Shown here in pieces: positions 23,358 to 32,895 of a stretch of DNA of 64,000 bases. The DNA is from Septoria linicola. Its lineage: Eukaryota > Ascomycota > Dothideomycetes > Mycosphaerellales > Mycosphaerellaceae. Both the position numbers and the translations under genes were made by a program. Each line of letters starts with the position of its first letter. Positions within the stretch are counted from its first letter, which is position 1. The notes under the pieces are model-generated. The model was not told where the DNA came from, searched no databases, and saw only the letters and a program-made list of their open reading frames with translations. The stretch covers positions 2,108,001 through 2,172,000 of the forward strand of contig CP099420.1 of assembly GCA_024114885.1 (NCBI GenBank). The letters are read 5' to 3'.

Positions 23358-24286
23358 TGAGCGCTGCGGGTATTTTTGTGTCGTGAGCCTGTGTGGTTGT
23401 GTGTTTGTTATGATGCAGCCGGTAGGATTTCTGTTATTGTTTTGGGTTGGCTGTGGCTGGGTCAGCAACACTTTCACAGCAGACGACGACAACGACGACG
23501 ACAGCACCGATCGACAGCTGCGGCGGGGTGGCAGATGCAGGAGAAGTGATCAGAGTGAAGTGAGCGGCCGTACCTCTGTTGGGTGTCGACATAGATTGCG
23601 GAATGCGAGCAGCTGCAGATTGAACAACCTCGATTTTTCGGCGGACGGGTGGGTGCTGCTGGACGCTCGTCGCGAAGGTCGCTGGGTGGGGGCAGCGACT
23701 TCTCGCGCGGTGTGATGCGTGACGGAACAGTCCAGGAAGGTCGACGGTGCTCGCGATGGGTCCGGGGTGCAGTGCAGAGAGCGGCGTGAAGGCGGTGGTT
23801 GTATGCTGGTCGTTGTTGTGATGTCTGTTTACCACTCGGTTCGCGGAGCAGCGAGACCTCGCCAAGTGCAGCAGCTGGTTTGAGCCAGCCAGCAGCAGCA
23901 GTTGACTAGTTAGTGTGCCAAGCAAGCCCTGCTCTGCTCGAACCGCGTTGATTATGATGGACGTGTGCTCGAGCAAGTCGTTGAGTGAAACAAACTGGAT
24001 CTGTGCTGCCTAATTGTCATGTCGCTGCTGCTTCATCACAGCGCCTCCTCAGTTGTCGTGACTTCCTCGCAGACGTGAGATTATCGCGATCGATGTGAGA
24101 TGTGTACTCTGCAAACCCGCAAATGACGGCGGCACCGGGAGCTTGCTTCCCACTCCCTCAACTCTGTGACGTCTCGCCAACTTCTCAATTCGATTCCACA
24201 ATTTCATTCCAACAACCGCTTAACCACTTCCTACTCACAACTGCTGCTTAAGAGCCTTTCAAACCGCCTTCGTATTGAAAACAACA
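23358..24286. promoter_or_regulatory. divergent intergenic region between the RFX and Yop1 genes
   Basis: About 0.93 kb separates two divergent genes, so it should hold both promoters. The RFX side (about 23475-23520) has GAC/AAC triplet-rich sequence that is probably 5' untranslated leader. No TATA element stands out. Short frames on both strands look like chance. Confidence 0.4.
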
Positions 24287-25228
24287 ATGTCTCAGGCAGG
24301 AAACAGCGCGGGCTCCGTCCAGGAACGGTGAGTTCACCGACACGCTGCATGTGCTCTGCGGGCACCCGGCCAGGGGGACAGATGGCTCTTGTTCGAGGTC
24401 GCGCGTGAAAGCGCTGAAGAAGCCTCTCAGTGCCGTCGTCATACTATTCATGACAATCGTGTCAGCAATAGATGCCATGCTGACATCGAGAGCGACTGTT
24501 CCACTCTGGCCGGAGCCAGGAGGATAGCTGTGCGATTTCCCAACGAGAGACTGACGACTGTTTGCAGGGCCCAGTACCACCTCTCTCAGCTCGACAAGGA
24601 GGTATGATCATCCCGCAGCATACCTACGCTCACACGAGCCGTTCTGGACACACTGAGTACTGACCGCAATACCAGCTCAGCAAATACCCCGCCCTCAACA
24701 ACTTCGAGCAGCAGACCAGCGTTCCTAAGGTCTACGTCGTTCTCGGACTCAGCGCGCTCTACTTCTTCCTGGTTTTCTTCAACATTGCAGGCGAATTCTT
24801 GGTCAACACTGCCGGTTTCGCCATTCCAGCCTACTACTCACTCCAGGCACTGTTCACCACCAACAAGGCTGATGACAGCCAATGGCTCACCGTAAGAAGA
24901 ATAATTGAAGAGGATCAAGCAGCGAGACACTGACAAGAGTGCTATAGTACTGGGTCACGTACGCTTTCTTGACTGTGCTTGAGTCCGCTATCAACGCCGT
25001 GTACTGGTTCCCATTCTACTACACCTTCAAGTTCATCCTTGTTCTATGGATGGCACTCCCACAGACTGGGTACGTTAAAGGGTAGATTATTCTGAACATC
25101 ACTAACGCTTTCTCAGTGGCGCACAAATCGTGTTCCGATCGCTCCTTCAGCCACTCTTCGCCCGCTTCTTCTCTGAGGACCCATCCGCCGGTCTCAAGGC
25201 CAAGGCCAGCGCTACAAAGGCGCAGTAG
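24287..25228 (+). CDS. yop1: Yop1/REEP family ER membrane-shaping protein
   Basis: Five exons, 24287-24327, 24568-24601, 24676-24891, 24948-25069 and 25117-25228, give 174 residues, the usual size for the family. The order is a hydrophilic start (MSQAGNSAGSVQER), an amphipathic segment QYHLSQLDKELSKYPALNNF, and two long hydrophobic hairpins (VYVVLGLSALYFFLVFFNIA, then YYSLQAL). The TB2/DP1/HVA22 signature follows (QWLTYWVTYAFLTVLESAIN, then YWFPFYYTFKFILVLWMALP). The amphipathic C-terminal helix includes GGAQIVFRSLLQPLFARFF. With reticulons these proteins insert wedge-like hairpins to curve tubular ER, and yeast Yop1 binds the Rab interactor Yip1. The five-exon layout with short exons is typical of conserved fungal genes. 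Confidence 0.94.
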
Positions 25229-25764
25229 AGGACGGAAGTGGATCTACAAATTGGGAGGATCAAGCCTGATTACATACCTATGATCTACTGCTTGTAGCTT
25301 GGACAGCATTACGAGCTTGACGATTGAAGCAATGTTCTAGGGCTTGACATGTTCACGCGCAATTGCAGGATAATATGGCGCACGGGCACAGTGAATGTTC
25401 CGACTTGGTGCTTTAGCGACGGGGAGGGGACGAGGAGTCAGGATGAGTATAGTGAGATGCGAACATGGATAGAACACCAGGCCAAGGGCTGTGAGCCTGA
25501 CTGATAGATTTTTATGCAACGGCAGTGGTTCTGAACAGCCTCTGCTATGGTGTGAACGAGAACATCTTTGACAAGCTGACGCGAAACAGATGCGACGACA
25601 GCTCTGCACTGAAGACGTCTACGTGAAGGCGAGATGCATCACATTGTACGCTTAGTGTGCAGAAGTGCGGGGATTCGCCCCTGCTCATACCCACGCGAGG
25701 TCACACAAACAAACAGCAGGAGCGATCAAAAGGCCTGGTAGCTGGCTCCTGCCTATCCTCCACA

Positions 25765-26067
25765 ATGCTTCTCTTACTCCTCGCAGCCATGGCCGTCGGA
25801 GAAGGCTTCGTCGTGGCGGAGCAGGTGGTCTTTGTGCAAGAGAGGTTCTGCACAAGTTATCAACTGGCTGTGCGATACCACTTCAAATTCTCAAGCCAAC
25901 ACGCGCAAATCGACAATTTACGGACTAAAGATCTTGTCGACCTAGCGGCGGAATTCAAAAATGCGACCCTCCATCATAACATCGTCTACGCTCGCGGATG
26001 TCATCCGCCTGCGCCAGCAAGCATGCGGGTGGTACACGGCTCTGGCACGAGAGGATTGGGCTTTTGA
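25765..26067 (+). CDS. possible small secreted protein (100 aa), weak
   Basis: Frame from ATG at 25765 to TGA at 26067. The start MLLLLLAAMAVGEGFVVAEQ resembles a signal peptide. The rest has only two cysteines and no recognised domain. It sits in an otherwise empty 1.1-kb gap between Yop1 and the peptide-precursor gene. It could be a chance frame; no splice or conservation evidence supports it. Confidence 0.25.
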   Translation: MLLLLLAAMAVGEGFVVAEQVVFVQERFCTSYQLAVRYHFKFSSQHAQIDNLRTKDLVDLAAEFKNATLHHNIVYARGCHPPAPASMRVVHGSGTRGLGF

Positions 26068-26337
26068 CAATAGCCAGCAGCATATGTGCGGAAGTATAGA
26101 CTATGACAAGCCTGTTATCCTTGACCATTTCGGAGCGTGCAACAGCTTCAACAATAAGCAGAGGTAGGGCGCCTGGGCTGCCGTCTCGCACATTGGAGTC
26201 AGGTGTAGCAATAGCATTTTGTATGCGTGTGGCAATGCCGGAAAATTAGCTTTCTATCTTGTCTATCATAATCGTTATTCGTCCTGTGCATATCTCGTAA
26301 AGTCGTCCTCGCTTCGCTCATCATCAAGCCAATGTGC

Positions 26338-26907
26338 CTAAAGCACACAGACCGTGTTCCCTTCCTCATCGGTCGTGCATCTCGGTTCGGTGTTACAAGT
26401 CTGAACTCCAGCCTCGTCGATCGAGCATTGCCTCTTCTCCACCTCATCCCGCTTCCTCACGCAGTACACAGACCCGTCGTCGTTCTTCGTGCACGTAGGA
26501 TCGTTGATGCAGGTCTGCTTGCCATCGACATCGATATAGCACTGTCTCCGCTGTAGAGAATCTTCATCGCGCTTCGCAACGCACGTCACACTTCCATCGT
26601 CGTGAGTAGTGCATTGAGGGTTGTTGATGCAGTGCTGGACGTTGTCGATGTCGATGTAGCATTGTCGTCGGGAGAGGTCGCTTGCAGCAGAGTCGCGTTT
26701 CGTTATGCAGACTACCGCGCCTTCGTCTTGAGTTGTGCACTGTGGATTATTGATGCAGGTCTGTACTCCGTCTTCGGTGATGTAGCATTGCTGGAGTACT
26801 GTCAGTATCTGTAGTGGCCGAAGTCATTAGGCTGCACGTACTCTCTTGGAGACTGGGGCTGCAGTGGCGAGAGCTGCAAAGGCAGCTGCGAATACCATCG
26901 ATCTCAT
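26338..26907 (-). CDS. secreted Kex2-processed precursor with four cysteine-rich peptide repeats
   Basis: Two exons, 26907-26842 and 26790-26338 (51-nt intron), give 172 residues. Exon 1 encodes exactly the signal peptide plus the first dibasic site (MRSMVFAAAFAALATAAPVSKR). Exon 2 encodes four repeats at residues 23-54, 65-96, 105-136 and 143-172. Each starts Gln-Cys directly after KR or RR and has invariant spacing C-x9-C-x5-C-x9-C. The first three end in KR; the last ends at CVL-stop. Short acidic spacers (DSAASDLSRR, DEDSLQRR, DEVEKR) separate them. Signal peptidase, Kex2 and carboxypeptidase trimming in the Golgi would yield four peptides of about 30 residues, each with two possible disulfides and an N-terminal Gln able to cyclise to pyroglutamate. 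No tailoring-enzyme gene is adjacent. The function is unknown; fungal precursors of this design include pheromones, hydrophobin-like repellents and cyclic-peptide precursors. Confidence 0.82.
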
Positions 26908-28081
26908 CTTGAAGGATAGTATAGCAAGCTGTGGACAAGTTGTGTGTAAAGTCTATCGATGGTCTTTGATGTACAGGTAAGTAGTGGTTCCAAGAACAGC
27001 ACATCCATTCCTCTTATACAGAGTTCGCCTGCTTGCGGTCAGCCTTTTCCGGCAACATCTCGTGTCATGTCAGCATTGTGTCCATCGTTTAGACTCAAGC
27101 CTTGCATCATAATAGTGGCATCGGAGCATTGCTACGAAGTGTTGTAGTAGCATCGCATCCTATTTCGTCACAGTTTCGCCGCAGCAGCCAATGAACCCAA
27201 GCCAAGGATGCGCTACGTCCGAAGTTGTACAAGACTGTTCTAAAGTCGTCTCGCCGACGTGGTAGCCGAGCGATCTATTATGCTAAATCCGTTGTGCGGC
27301 GAAGTGCGGTGTGATAGTTATGCTGTGCCTTGGAAGTTTTCCTGGACTTCGAGAGCAAAGGTCCTCGTCCTATCGATAGTAGTGGATAGCGTAGGCCGCA
27401 TGACCTTTAGCAAGTTCTTCGCCTCAAAGCCCTGATTCTATCTTCTTAGCAAACGACCATCGGCATGCATTATTGTGTAGCAGAGACAATCGTGACAAGT
27501 CCTCGTGATTGATCGTGGCCTATTAGACTACCTGTCGCATCCACACGATCAGACCACCTCATCGTCGACGAGTGCCTCCAAAGCTTGTCGACGTGTGTAA
27601 AGTGACACCCTCGTGCTTCCGTTCAAAGTGGCCCGACCAGAGCACAGAGGTGCAAGAGCCGCCATGCATTTTGATTGCATGCGTGGACGTATCTCGAGTC
27701 GGTGCACCTGACGCCGACGAGCTGGCAGAGTATGCAGCTATGTCGCGAGTGGGCGCGTCAATGTCCGCTTCGTTCTCTATCTCTGGGAGTGCTCGCCTGC
27801 CAGTCCTCTCTCGAGACTGCTGGCGTGTGGTAATTGGCCGCCGAGGGTCGTTGCGCATTGATACGCTCGTATTTCGTTGACTGTGAATTGTTGCATCGGG
27901 CTTAGATAACCCTCTTCGCCGTTGTTGCTCGGAAGCAAGATTCTTGCGTTCCATCAAAGGCATTCCCGAGACTTGCTGCTCATGTGCTGTTCTCAGATTA
28001 CGGCAACTGGTGGCGAGAGTGTGTGCCGCGTGCGATGAGCAGGAGCGCCTAGCGAATCGAAGCTGATCCTCACTATGCTGC
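26908..28081. other. intergenic region
   Basis: About 1.2 kb between the start of the peptide precursor and the 3' end of the SARAF homologue (both minus strand). The first few hundred bases left of 27300 should contain the precursor's promoter. Frames at 27559-28081 are antisense or downstream continuations of the SARAF gene and are not supported. Confidence 0.35.
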
Positions 28082-29178
28082 TCATCGTCTTGTTGTCCCT
28101 CCAAAGCCAGAAGACTCGTAGCGACTTGAGCTGGACGAGCTTGATGGTCCGGCTCCGTAGCTTGAACCACCGCCGCCGCCGCCACCGAACCAGCCGGATG
28201 GCTCTGGTTGAGGGGCACCATATTGCTGTCTCCTCGCGCCTCCTCTGAACCAGTTTGATGGGCCTGCCTGTGGCTGCTGATATTGTGTCCTGTTGTTGCG
28301 ATTAGCCCACTGGTTCGCGGCATATGCTCCTGCAGCACCAGCGGCTGTGCCGGACCAGAAGCCTGGCCGCCATGCATTGCCGCCATCGCTGGTGCTGCTC
28401 GTGGGTGCGCTACGCGTCGATTTGGGTCTTGGTGCGCGAGGTGTGTATGGAGGTGGTGGGTCATTATTGTCGTCGTCAAACCCACCGTAACCTGCTCCGC
28501 CGCCGCCTCGAGGCCCGGGTCGTCGACGACCGCCATTCTGGTTGCCACCGCCGGTCCAGACACTCCAGATGATTACGCCAAGGACTCCAAGAAAGAAGAG
28601 CCAGAATATGTACGTTGCGATCGTGTCGCCGCCTGCTTATAGTCAACATCAAATGTGCCGGTCCGACCCAGTCTCGCACACTTACTTTCGCTGCGGTCGC
28701 CCTGGTCAACAGGCTTGACGCGCTCAGAACCTCCGAACCAATTTGACTTGGGAACACCATATCTCTCCTCGCCAGCTTTGGTGAGTATCAAGCGATACTG
28801 AACAGCACATGATCCCTTCAGGACGTATGGATCTTCGGGTGAATCGTAACCTTCGCAGATGACATCTGTTCCGCCAAGCTTGAACTCCTTAGGTAAATCG
28901 GCTTTGCACGTCCACTGTATGTCTTCGACATCATATTCATGGCCTGAATTCGTGCATCTCATGCGATCGACCGTGTATAGGCCTTTGGCATTGCCGCCTA
29001 CGCAAGTGAGCTGGGGCAATGCACTCACTCGGCGGTGAGTTGTCGTGGCGCCATCACGCAGGGTAAGCGCCTTGACTGTTGACAGTAGCACTGCATCTTT
29101 GTTCTTGCTCCAGCTGCGGCCCAGTGCTGAAGAGGTATATATTGAGAGCACTGTCAAGATGAGACCGGCAAGACGCAT
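28082..29178 (-). CDS. SARAF (TMEM66/DUF1183) homologue, store-operated calcium entry regulator
   Basis: Two exons, 29178-28686 and 28632-28082, with a 53-nt intron, give 347 residues. Order: signal peptide (MRLAGLILTVLSIYTSSALG); lumenal domain with the SARAF pattern (LTLRDGATTTHRRVSALPQL, TCVGG, YDVEDIQWTCKADLPKEFKL, VICEGYDSPEDPYVLKGSCA, VQYRLILT); and a transmembrane helix built across the splice (GDTIATYIFWLFFLGVLGVI). A long cytosolic Gly/Pro/Ser-rich tail follows (PPPPYTPRAPRP, GGGGGGG, ending GFGGTTRR). In animals SARAF is an ER protein that slows store-operated calcium entry by acting on STIM/Orai. Fungi have homologues, although canonical STIM/Orai are not generally reported in them. 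The gene is divergent from KIN17 across about 390 bp. Confidence 0.88.
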
Positions 29179-29571
29179 TGTGGTGGACAGTGTGGTCGTT
29201 AGATGTCAGGAGAGGAACAGAACCTACATACATACAATATGTAGATGCTCACTAGTGAACAGACTTTCACGATTAATGCAAGTTGTCTTCACACTGCGGG
29301 CAAAGAAAGTTGGCATGTGGAAGGACGTGTCTTTGGTGGCGAAGAGTCGAGGAGGCAGGCAGAGCCGAGATACGCGCGAGTCATGACCTCCAAGAAAGTC
29401 AGCCTTTCTTGCGACAACGTCCCTCACCTAACTAGATGTAGCAGATCAACCTTACCGCTGGAACCCTCGAAGCGCTCTGTGCGATCAGACCTTCTGTTGT
29501 GAATATCGACATATCTCAGGCGACGAAGCCGCACTACAGCAAGTAGTCCAAGGCCTTTGATCACAATCAAC
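29179..29571. promoter_or_regulatory. divergent intergenic region between SARAF and KIN17 genes
   Basis: 393 bp between two divergent start codons (29178 minus, 29572 plus), so it should contain both promoters. No obvious TATA box was seen. Short frames on both strands are not supported. Confidence 0.4.
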
Positions 29572-30624
29572 ATGGGACGCGCAGAACCTGGATCGACCAA
29601 GGCGATAGCCAACAAGTCCAAAATGGTCGGACTGCAGCGGCTGAGATGGTGGTGTGAGCCCTGTCAGAAGCAGTGTCGAGACGAGAACGGCTTCAAGCAG
29701 CATACACTGTCCGAGTCGCATAATCGGAACATGCAGATCGTAGGCGAAGACTCGCGGGGTTACATCAACGAGAAATCACGACAATTCCAGCGGGACTTCA
29801 TTCGATTACTGCGCACGGGTCACGGCGAAAAGAAGATCTCCCTGAATCAGTTCTACAATGAGTACATCAAAGATAAGGAGCACGTACACATGAACAGTAC
29901 AAAGTGGCCGAGCTTGACAGAGTTCGCAAAGCATCTGGGTCGCGAAGGAATATGTCGGGTGGAGGAGGGCGATCGAGGTCTGGAAGTTGCTTGGATTGAC
30001 GACAGTTCTGAGGCGATAAGAAGAAAGGAGGATATCAAGAAAAAGGACCGTTTGGCGAAGGGTGACGAGGACATTGAGTCGAGATTGCTAGAACAGCAGA
30101 TCAAGCGGGCAAGGGAAGAAGCGGAGAAGAAAGATGCTGAGCGAAAGCGGAAGGCCGAAGAAGAAAAAGCGCAGCGTGGACACCAGGAAGAACCACAGGT
30201 GATAGAGCCCGTGAAAGTATCGTTAAGTCTGAAGGGTGCCAAGATACCGGAGAAGAAGAAGAAGAAGGAGGCAAACGAGCAGCCCCTCGAGGGCGTTCCT
30301 GTGGCCATTGAGACTTTCTCGGCAGCAGACGCAGCAGCTCCGGAAGCGAAGATCGAGCCGGAAAGCAAAGCCGTAGTCGATGAGAAAGCGATGGAGGCAG
30401 AGAAGCCAGATGCGCCCCCGAAAATGTCGTTGTCATTGGCAGCGAAGAAGAAGAACGCGAATCCTCTGGCAAGGAAGAACCCATTTGCGAAGAAGACTGA
30501 CGTTGTCCGAGCAGAGCCTGAGAAGAAGATGAGCAACGCGGAGCGAATCATGAAAGAGGAGCTCGAGCGGAAACGATCAGCGGAAGAACGTGGGTATGGC
30601 GGGAAAAGGCAGCGTATCAACTAG
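29572..30624 (+). CDS. KIN17-family DNA/RNA-binding zinc-finger protein
   Basis: Single exon of 350 residues. A C2H2-type finger lies at Cys28, Cys31, His44 and His50 in RWWCEPCQKQCRDENGFKQH. The Kin17 winged-helix domain follows: NEKSRQFQRDFIRLLRTGHG, EKKISLNQFYNEYIKDKEHV, HMNSTKWPSLTEFAKHLGRE, GICRVEEGDRGLEVAWID. A highly charged coiled coil (about residues 155-215, Lys/Glu/Arg-rich) and basic low-complexity segments complete it. Human KIN17 has a C-terminal KOW/SH3-like tandem; here the C-terminus is shorter and ends in EELERKRSAEERGYGGKRQR. Kin17 proteins act in replication, DNA-damage response and pre-mRNA processing. I chose the ATG at 29572 because the upstream in-frame extension lacks an ATG. 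Confidence 0.92.
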   Translation: MGRAEPGSTKAIANKSKMVGLQRLRWWCEPCQKQCRDENGFKQHTLSESHNRNMQIVGEDSRGYINEKSRQFQRDFIRLLRTGHGEKKISLNQFYNEYIKDKEHVHMNSTKWPSLTEFAKHLGREGICRVEEGDRGLEVAWIDDSSEAIRRKEDIKKKDRLAKGDEDIESRLLEQQIKRAREEAEKKDAERKRKAEEEKAQRGHQEEPQVIEPVKVSLSLKGAKIPEKKKKKEANEQPLEGVPVAIETFSAADAAAPEAKIEPESKAVVDEKAMEAEKPDAPPKMSLSLAAKKKNANPLARKNPFAKKTDVVRAEPEKKMSNAERIMKEELERKRSAEERGYGGKRQRIN

Positions 30625-30960
30625 GCGCAATGGATGATGTTTGCTTATTGAGGTTAGCGACGGCGCTGGGAGTCAGTTTGCAACGCGAGTCTTCAATCGA
30701 GCTCGATGAAGCTGCAATGAAAGAGGTCTGCACTTGTTGTGTTTTCATCATATCATTACTGAATATTGGACTACACTGAATCGAATGCAGGTCCTGTGCA
30801 TCCATGCCTATGCCCATTATGCATTTCGTCGCGGCTCATGCTAGTCTTGAGACACCTGATCAACAGGCTTCCCGATGCGCCTCATGAGAGGTGCGTGCTC
30901 CTTCCCTTTACTTCTGTCTTTGTGATGTGTAGCAGCTTGTCACGCTCTATACCTCCATCT

Positions 30961-32895
30961 CTAAATCAGACTGTATGACCCCGTGCTTGAGCGAGTGATG
31001 CTTGGCGACTGCAGAGGCGCCGTGAAGTTAGAGCGACGACTGGTCACGAATGCGCTCGTGACAGGAGACGCGTAGACGAATGTGCCCGTGGTGCTGCTTG
31101 GCAAAGAGCTGAGTCGGCTTGTGGCGCTCACAATTGCACTGACATCGAGCGATGTAACCGTAGCTGGGAGGCCAGTGGAGCCTGGAATGGTAATGCGCGC
31201 GGCCACAGTCCATGATTGAGCTGCACCGATGAATGTGATGTCGGTGTAAATACCGCATCTACTGGTGTAGCCAAACTGGACGCCATCGCAAGAGGCAGTG
31301 CACATTGAGGCACAGGCTTCGAAGTTTGGTGCGCTGAAGAAGGAGGAATGAGCAGCCTCAAAGCGTGCACCGCAGCCAACGGCAAACGTATCCCGAGGAC
31401 TCGAGCCAAGGTAGACGTGATTGTCCGAGTCTGGGCATATGACTGGTGTTGTGTTAGGCGCAGCCGACGAGGTGGGTGCTGGAGAGAAGCTCGAGGAGGC
31501 TGGATCGGAGGTTGAGAAGACCGTGCTCGTGCGGGTCGAAGGACGATTAGAGAGCGTAGAGGCAACGTGACTCAGGACAGATTCAGTCGGGAAAGGAGCT
31601 GGCAGATCCGTGATGCTGCGTGCTTGGAAGGCAGAGACTGTAGTTGGCAACGTGATCGTCAAAGTCGGCTTCGCACTTGTGGTTGTAGACTCCTCGTCGC
31701 CGTCAATGTCGGCGGCAAAAAGCACGTAAGGCAGAGCTCCAGCAACTCGGCTGAGCTCCATGCCACGAAGGCACAGATTGCAAAAGAGCGAATCTGGTGA
31801 CCACATGGCGCCCAAACATGTGACATCTTGATCGCACTTCTGGAGACAGTCCTCCTGTGTATCCTGGCCACGTTGATCGGTGGTGACACACATTGGCTCG
31901 CGACCGCAGATTGCGGTATACGATCCATTGAGCTTGTCGGTGATCTGGAAGCCATCGCATTCGTCGCAGGTGACTGCTGAGGCATTGCAGCCAGAGTTTA
32001 TCGGCAGTATTGACGCTGTCGGCCCAGCTACTGGAGCCGTAAGGGAGCTGTTCCAGGCTTGGGAGCGACTGGTGGACATTCGAACTGCTGTAGACGTGGT
32101 AGGTGTCTCGAGTGGCAGGAAAGCCGTGAACGACTCGTCGTATGTGGTCTCCGGATCAGCTTTGGCAAGCTCACAGCTCCGCTCGCCGAAGTACGTGACG
32201 CCCGTGCAGAAGTCGTGCTGATCACACTCTTGGAGACACTCCTCGGGAGACATCCAGTCTTGTGGCGAGTAGCTGCCGTTGGATTCGAGTGAGGTGTCGC
32301 AGAGAACACGGTAGGAATTTCCACTGCTGTCGGTAACGACACTGCCGGAACATCTCGGGCACAGATCTTCGTCGTCGAGGTTGCACTGACTGCTGGTGCC
32401 GCTGTATGTTGGCGTGGCCGAAACGCTCGAGACGGTGCGGGTGACGCCAGATCCTGTAGTTGCAGTGACGCCAGCACGCGATGTAGAAGTGCTTGTCAAT
32501 GCCGCGAGACGCGCGAGATTTGTGTATCCTGGAGAGTAGCTGAGACCCTTGAGCTTGCCACCAGCAGTGACACAGCTGCCGTTTGGCGCGAAGGTCACTC
32601 CAAAGCAGTCGTTGTCGTCGTCACAGGCATCCAGGCAGATGCTGGTGGACACAACACCTCCGACCTTTGACTCGTCCTCGGCTTCGATCTCATAGCCGCA
32701 CGAGATGGCCCACTTCTCACCCTGACCGTCAGTGAGGTTCCTACCATCACAGCCAGGGCAGAGCACAGAGCCCTCGTTGCAGCTCGGCGGTGGTGCCTGG
32801 CGCGTCTTGAAGATGTCTGGGATGGAGTTGGCGAATGCCAGTCTAGGGAGAGTGGTGGCAACAAGGCCTGCGGTGATGGTAGCGAACGACTTCAT
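30961..32895 (-). CDS. secreted modular cysteine-rich protein (four PAN/apple-like repeats)
   Basis: Single exon of 644 residues starting at the ATG at 32895. It opens with a signal peptide (MKSFATITAGLVATTLPRLA). Four related cysteine-rich modules follow, each starting near a C-P-x2-C or C-x2-C pair and containing C...D...C...GV(T)F/Y: SVLCPGCDGRNLTDG, DLCPRCSGSVVTDSSGNSYR, VTCDECDGFQITDKLNGSY, and a divergent last one (VICPDSDNHVYLG). They are joined by Ser/Thr/Pro-rich linkers expected to be O-glycosylated. The modules resemble the PAN/apple-like repeats of many ascomycete secreted proteins, which may bind carbohydrate or protein. There is no GPI signal or C-terminal membrane helix. Role unknown; cell-wall association is an inference. 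Confidence 0.75.
   Translation of the reverse strand: MKSFATITAGLVATTLPRLAFANSIPDIFKTRQAPPPSCNEGSVLCPGCDGRNLTDGQGEKWAISCGYEIEAEDESKVGGVVSTSICLDACDDDNDCFGVTFAPNGSCVTAGGKLKGLSYSPGYTNLARLAALTSTSTSRAGVTATTGSGVTRTVSSVSATPTYSGTSSQCNLDDEDLCPRCSGSVVTDSSGNSYRVLCDTSLESNGSYSPQDWMSPEECLQECDQHDFCTGVTYFGERSCELAKADPETTYDESFTAFLPLETPTTSTAVRMSTSRSQAWNSSLTAPVAGPTASILPINSGCNASAVTCDECDGFQITDKLNGSYTAICGREPMCVTTDQRGQDTQEDCLQKCDQDVTCLGAMWSPDSLFCNLCLRGMELSRVAGALPYVLFAADIDGDEESTTTSAKPTLTITLPTTVSAFQARSITDLPAPFPTESVLSHVASTLSNRPSTRTSTVFSTSDPASSSFSPAPTSSAAPNTTPVICPDSDNHVYLGSSPRDTFAVGCGARFEAAHSSFFSAPNFEACASMCTASCDGVQFGYTSRCGIYTDITFIGAAQSWTVAARITIPGSTGLPATVTSLDVSAIVSATSRLSSLPSSTTGTFVYASPVTSAFVTSRRSNFTAPLQSPSITRSSTGSYSLI

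Noticed and set aside
23434..23976. upstream exon of the RFX gene with an ATG near 23595
   Set aside because: The candidate donor phase does not join the known RFX frame at the available acceptor, so the ATG at 23357 was kept.
27559..28563. 334-codon minus-strand frame
   Set aside because: Out-of-frame reading of the SARAF C-terminal exon plus downstream non-coding DNA; the spliced SARAF frame is clearly conserved instead.
29853..30620. 255-codon minus-strand frame rich in Ser and Phe
   Set aside because: Antisense of the Lys/Glu-rich KIN17 coiled coil, a classic shadow ORF.
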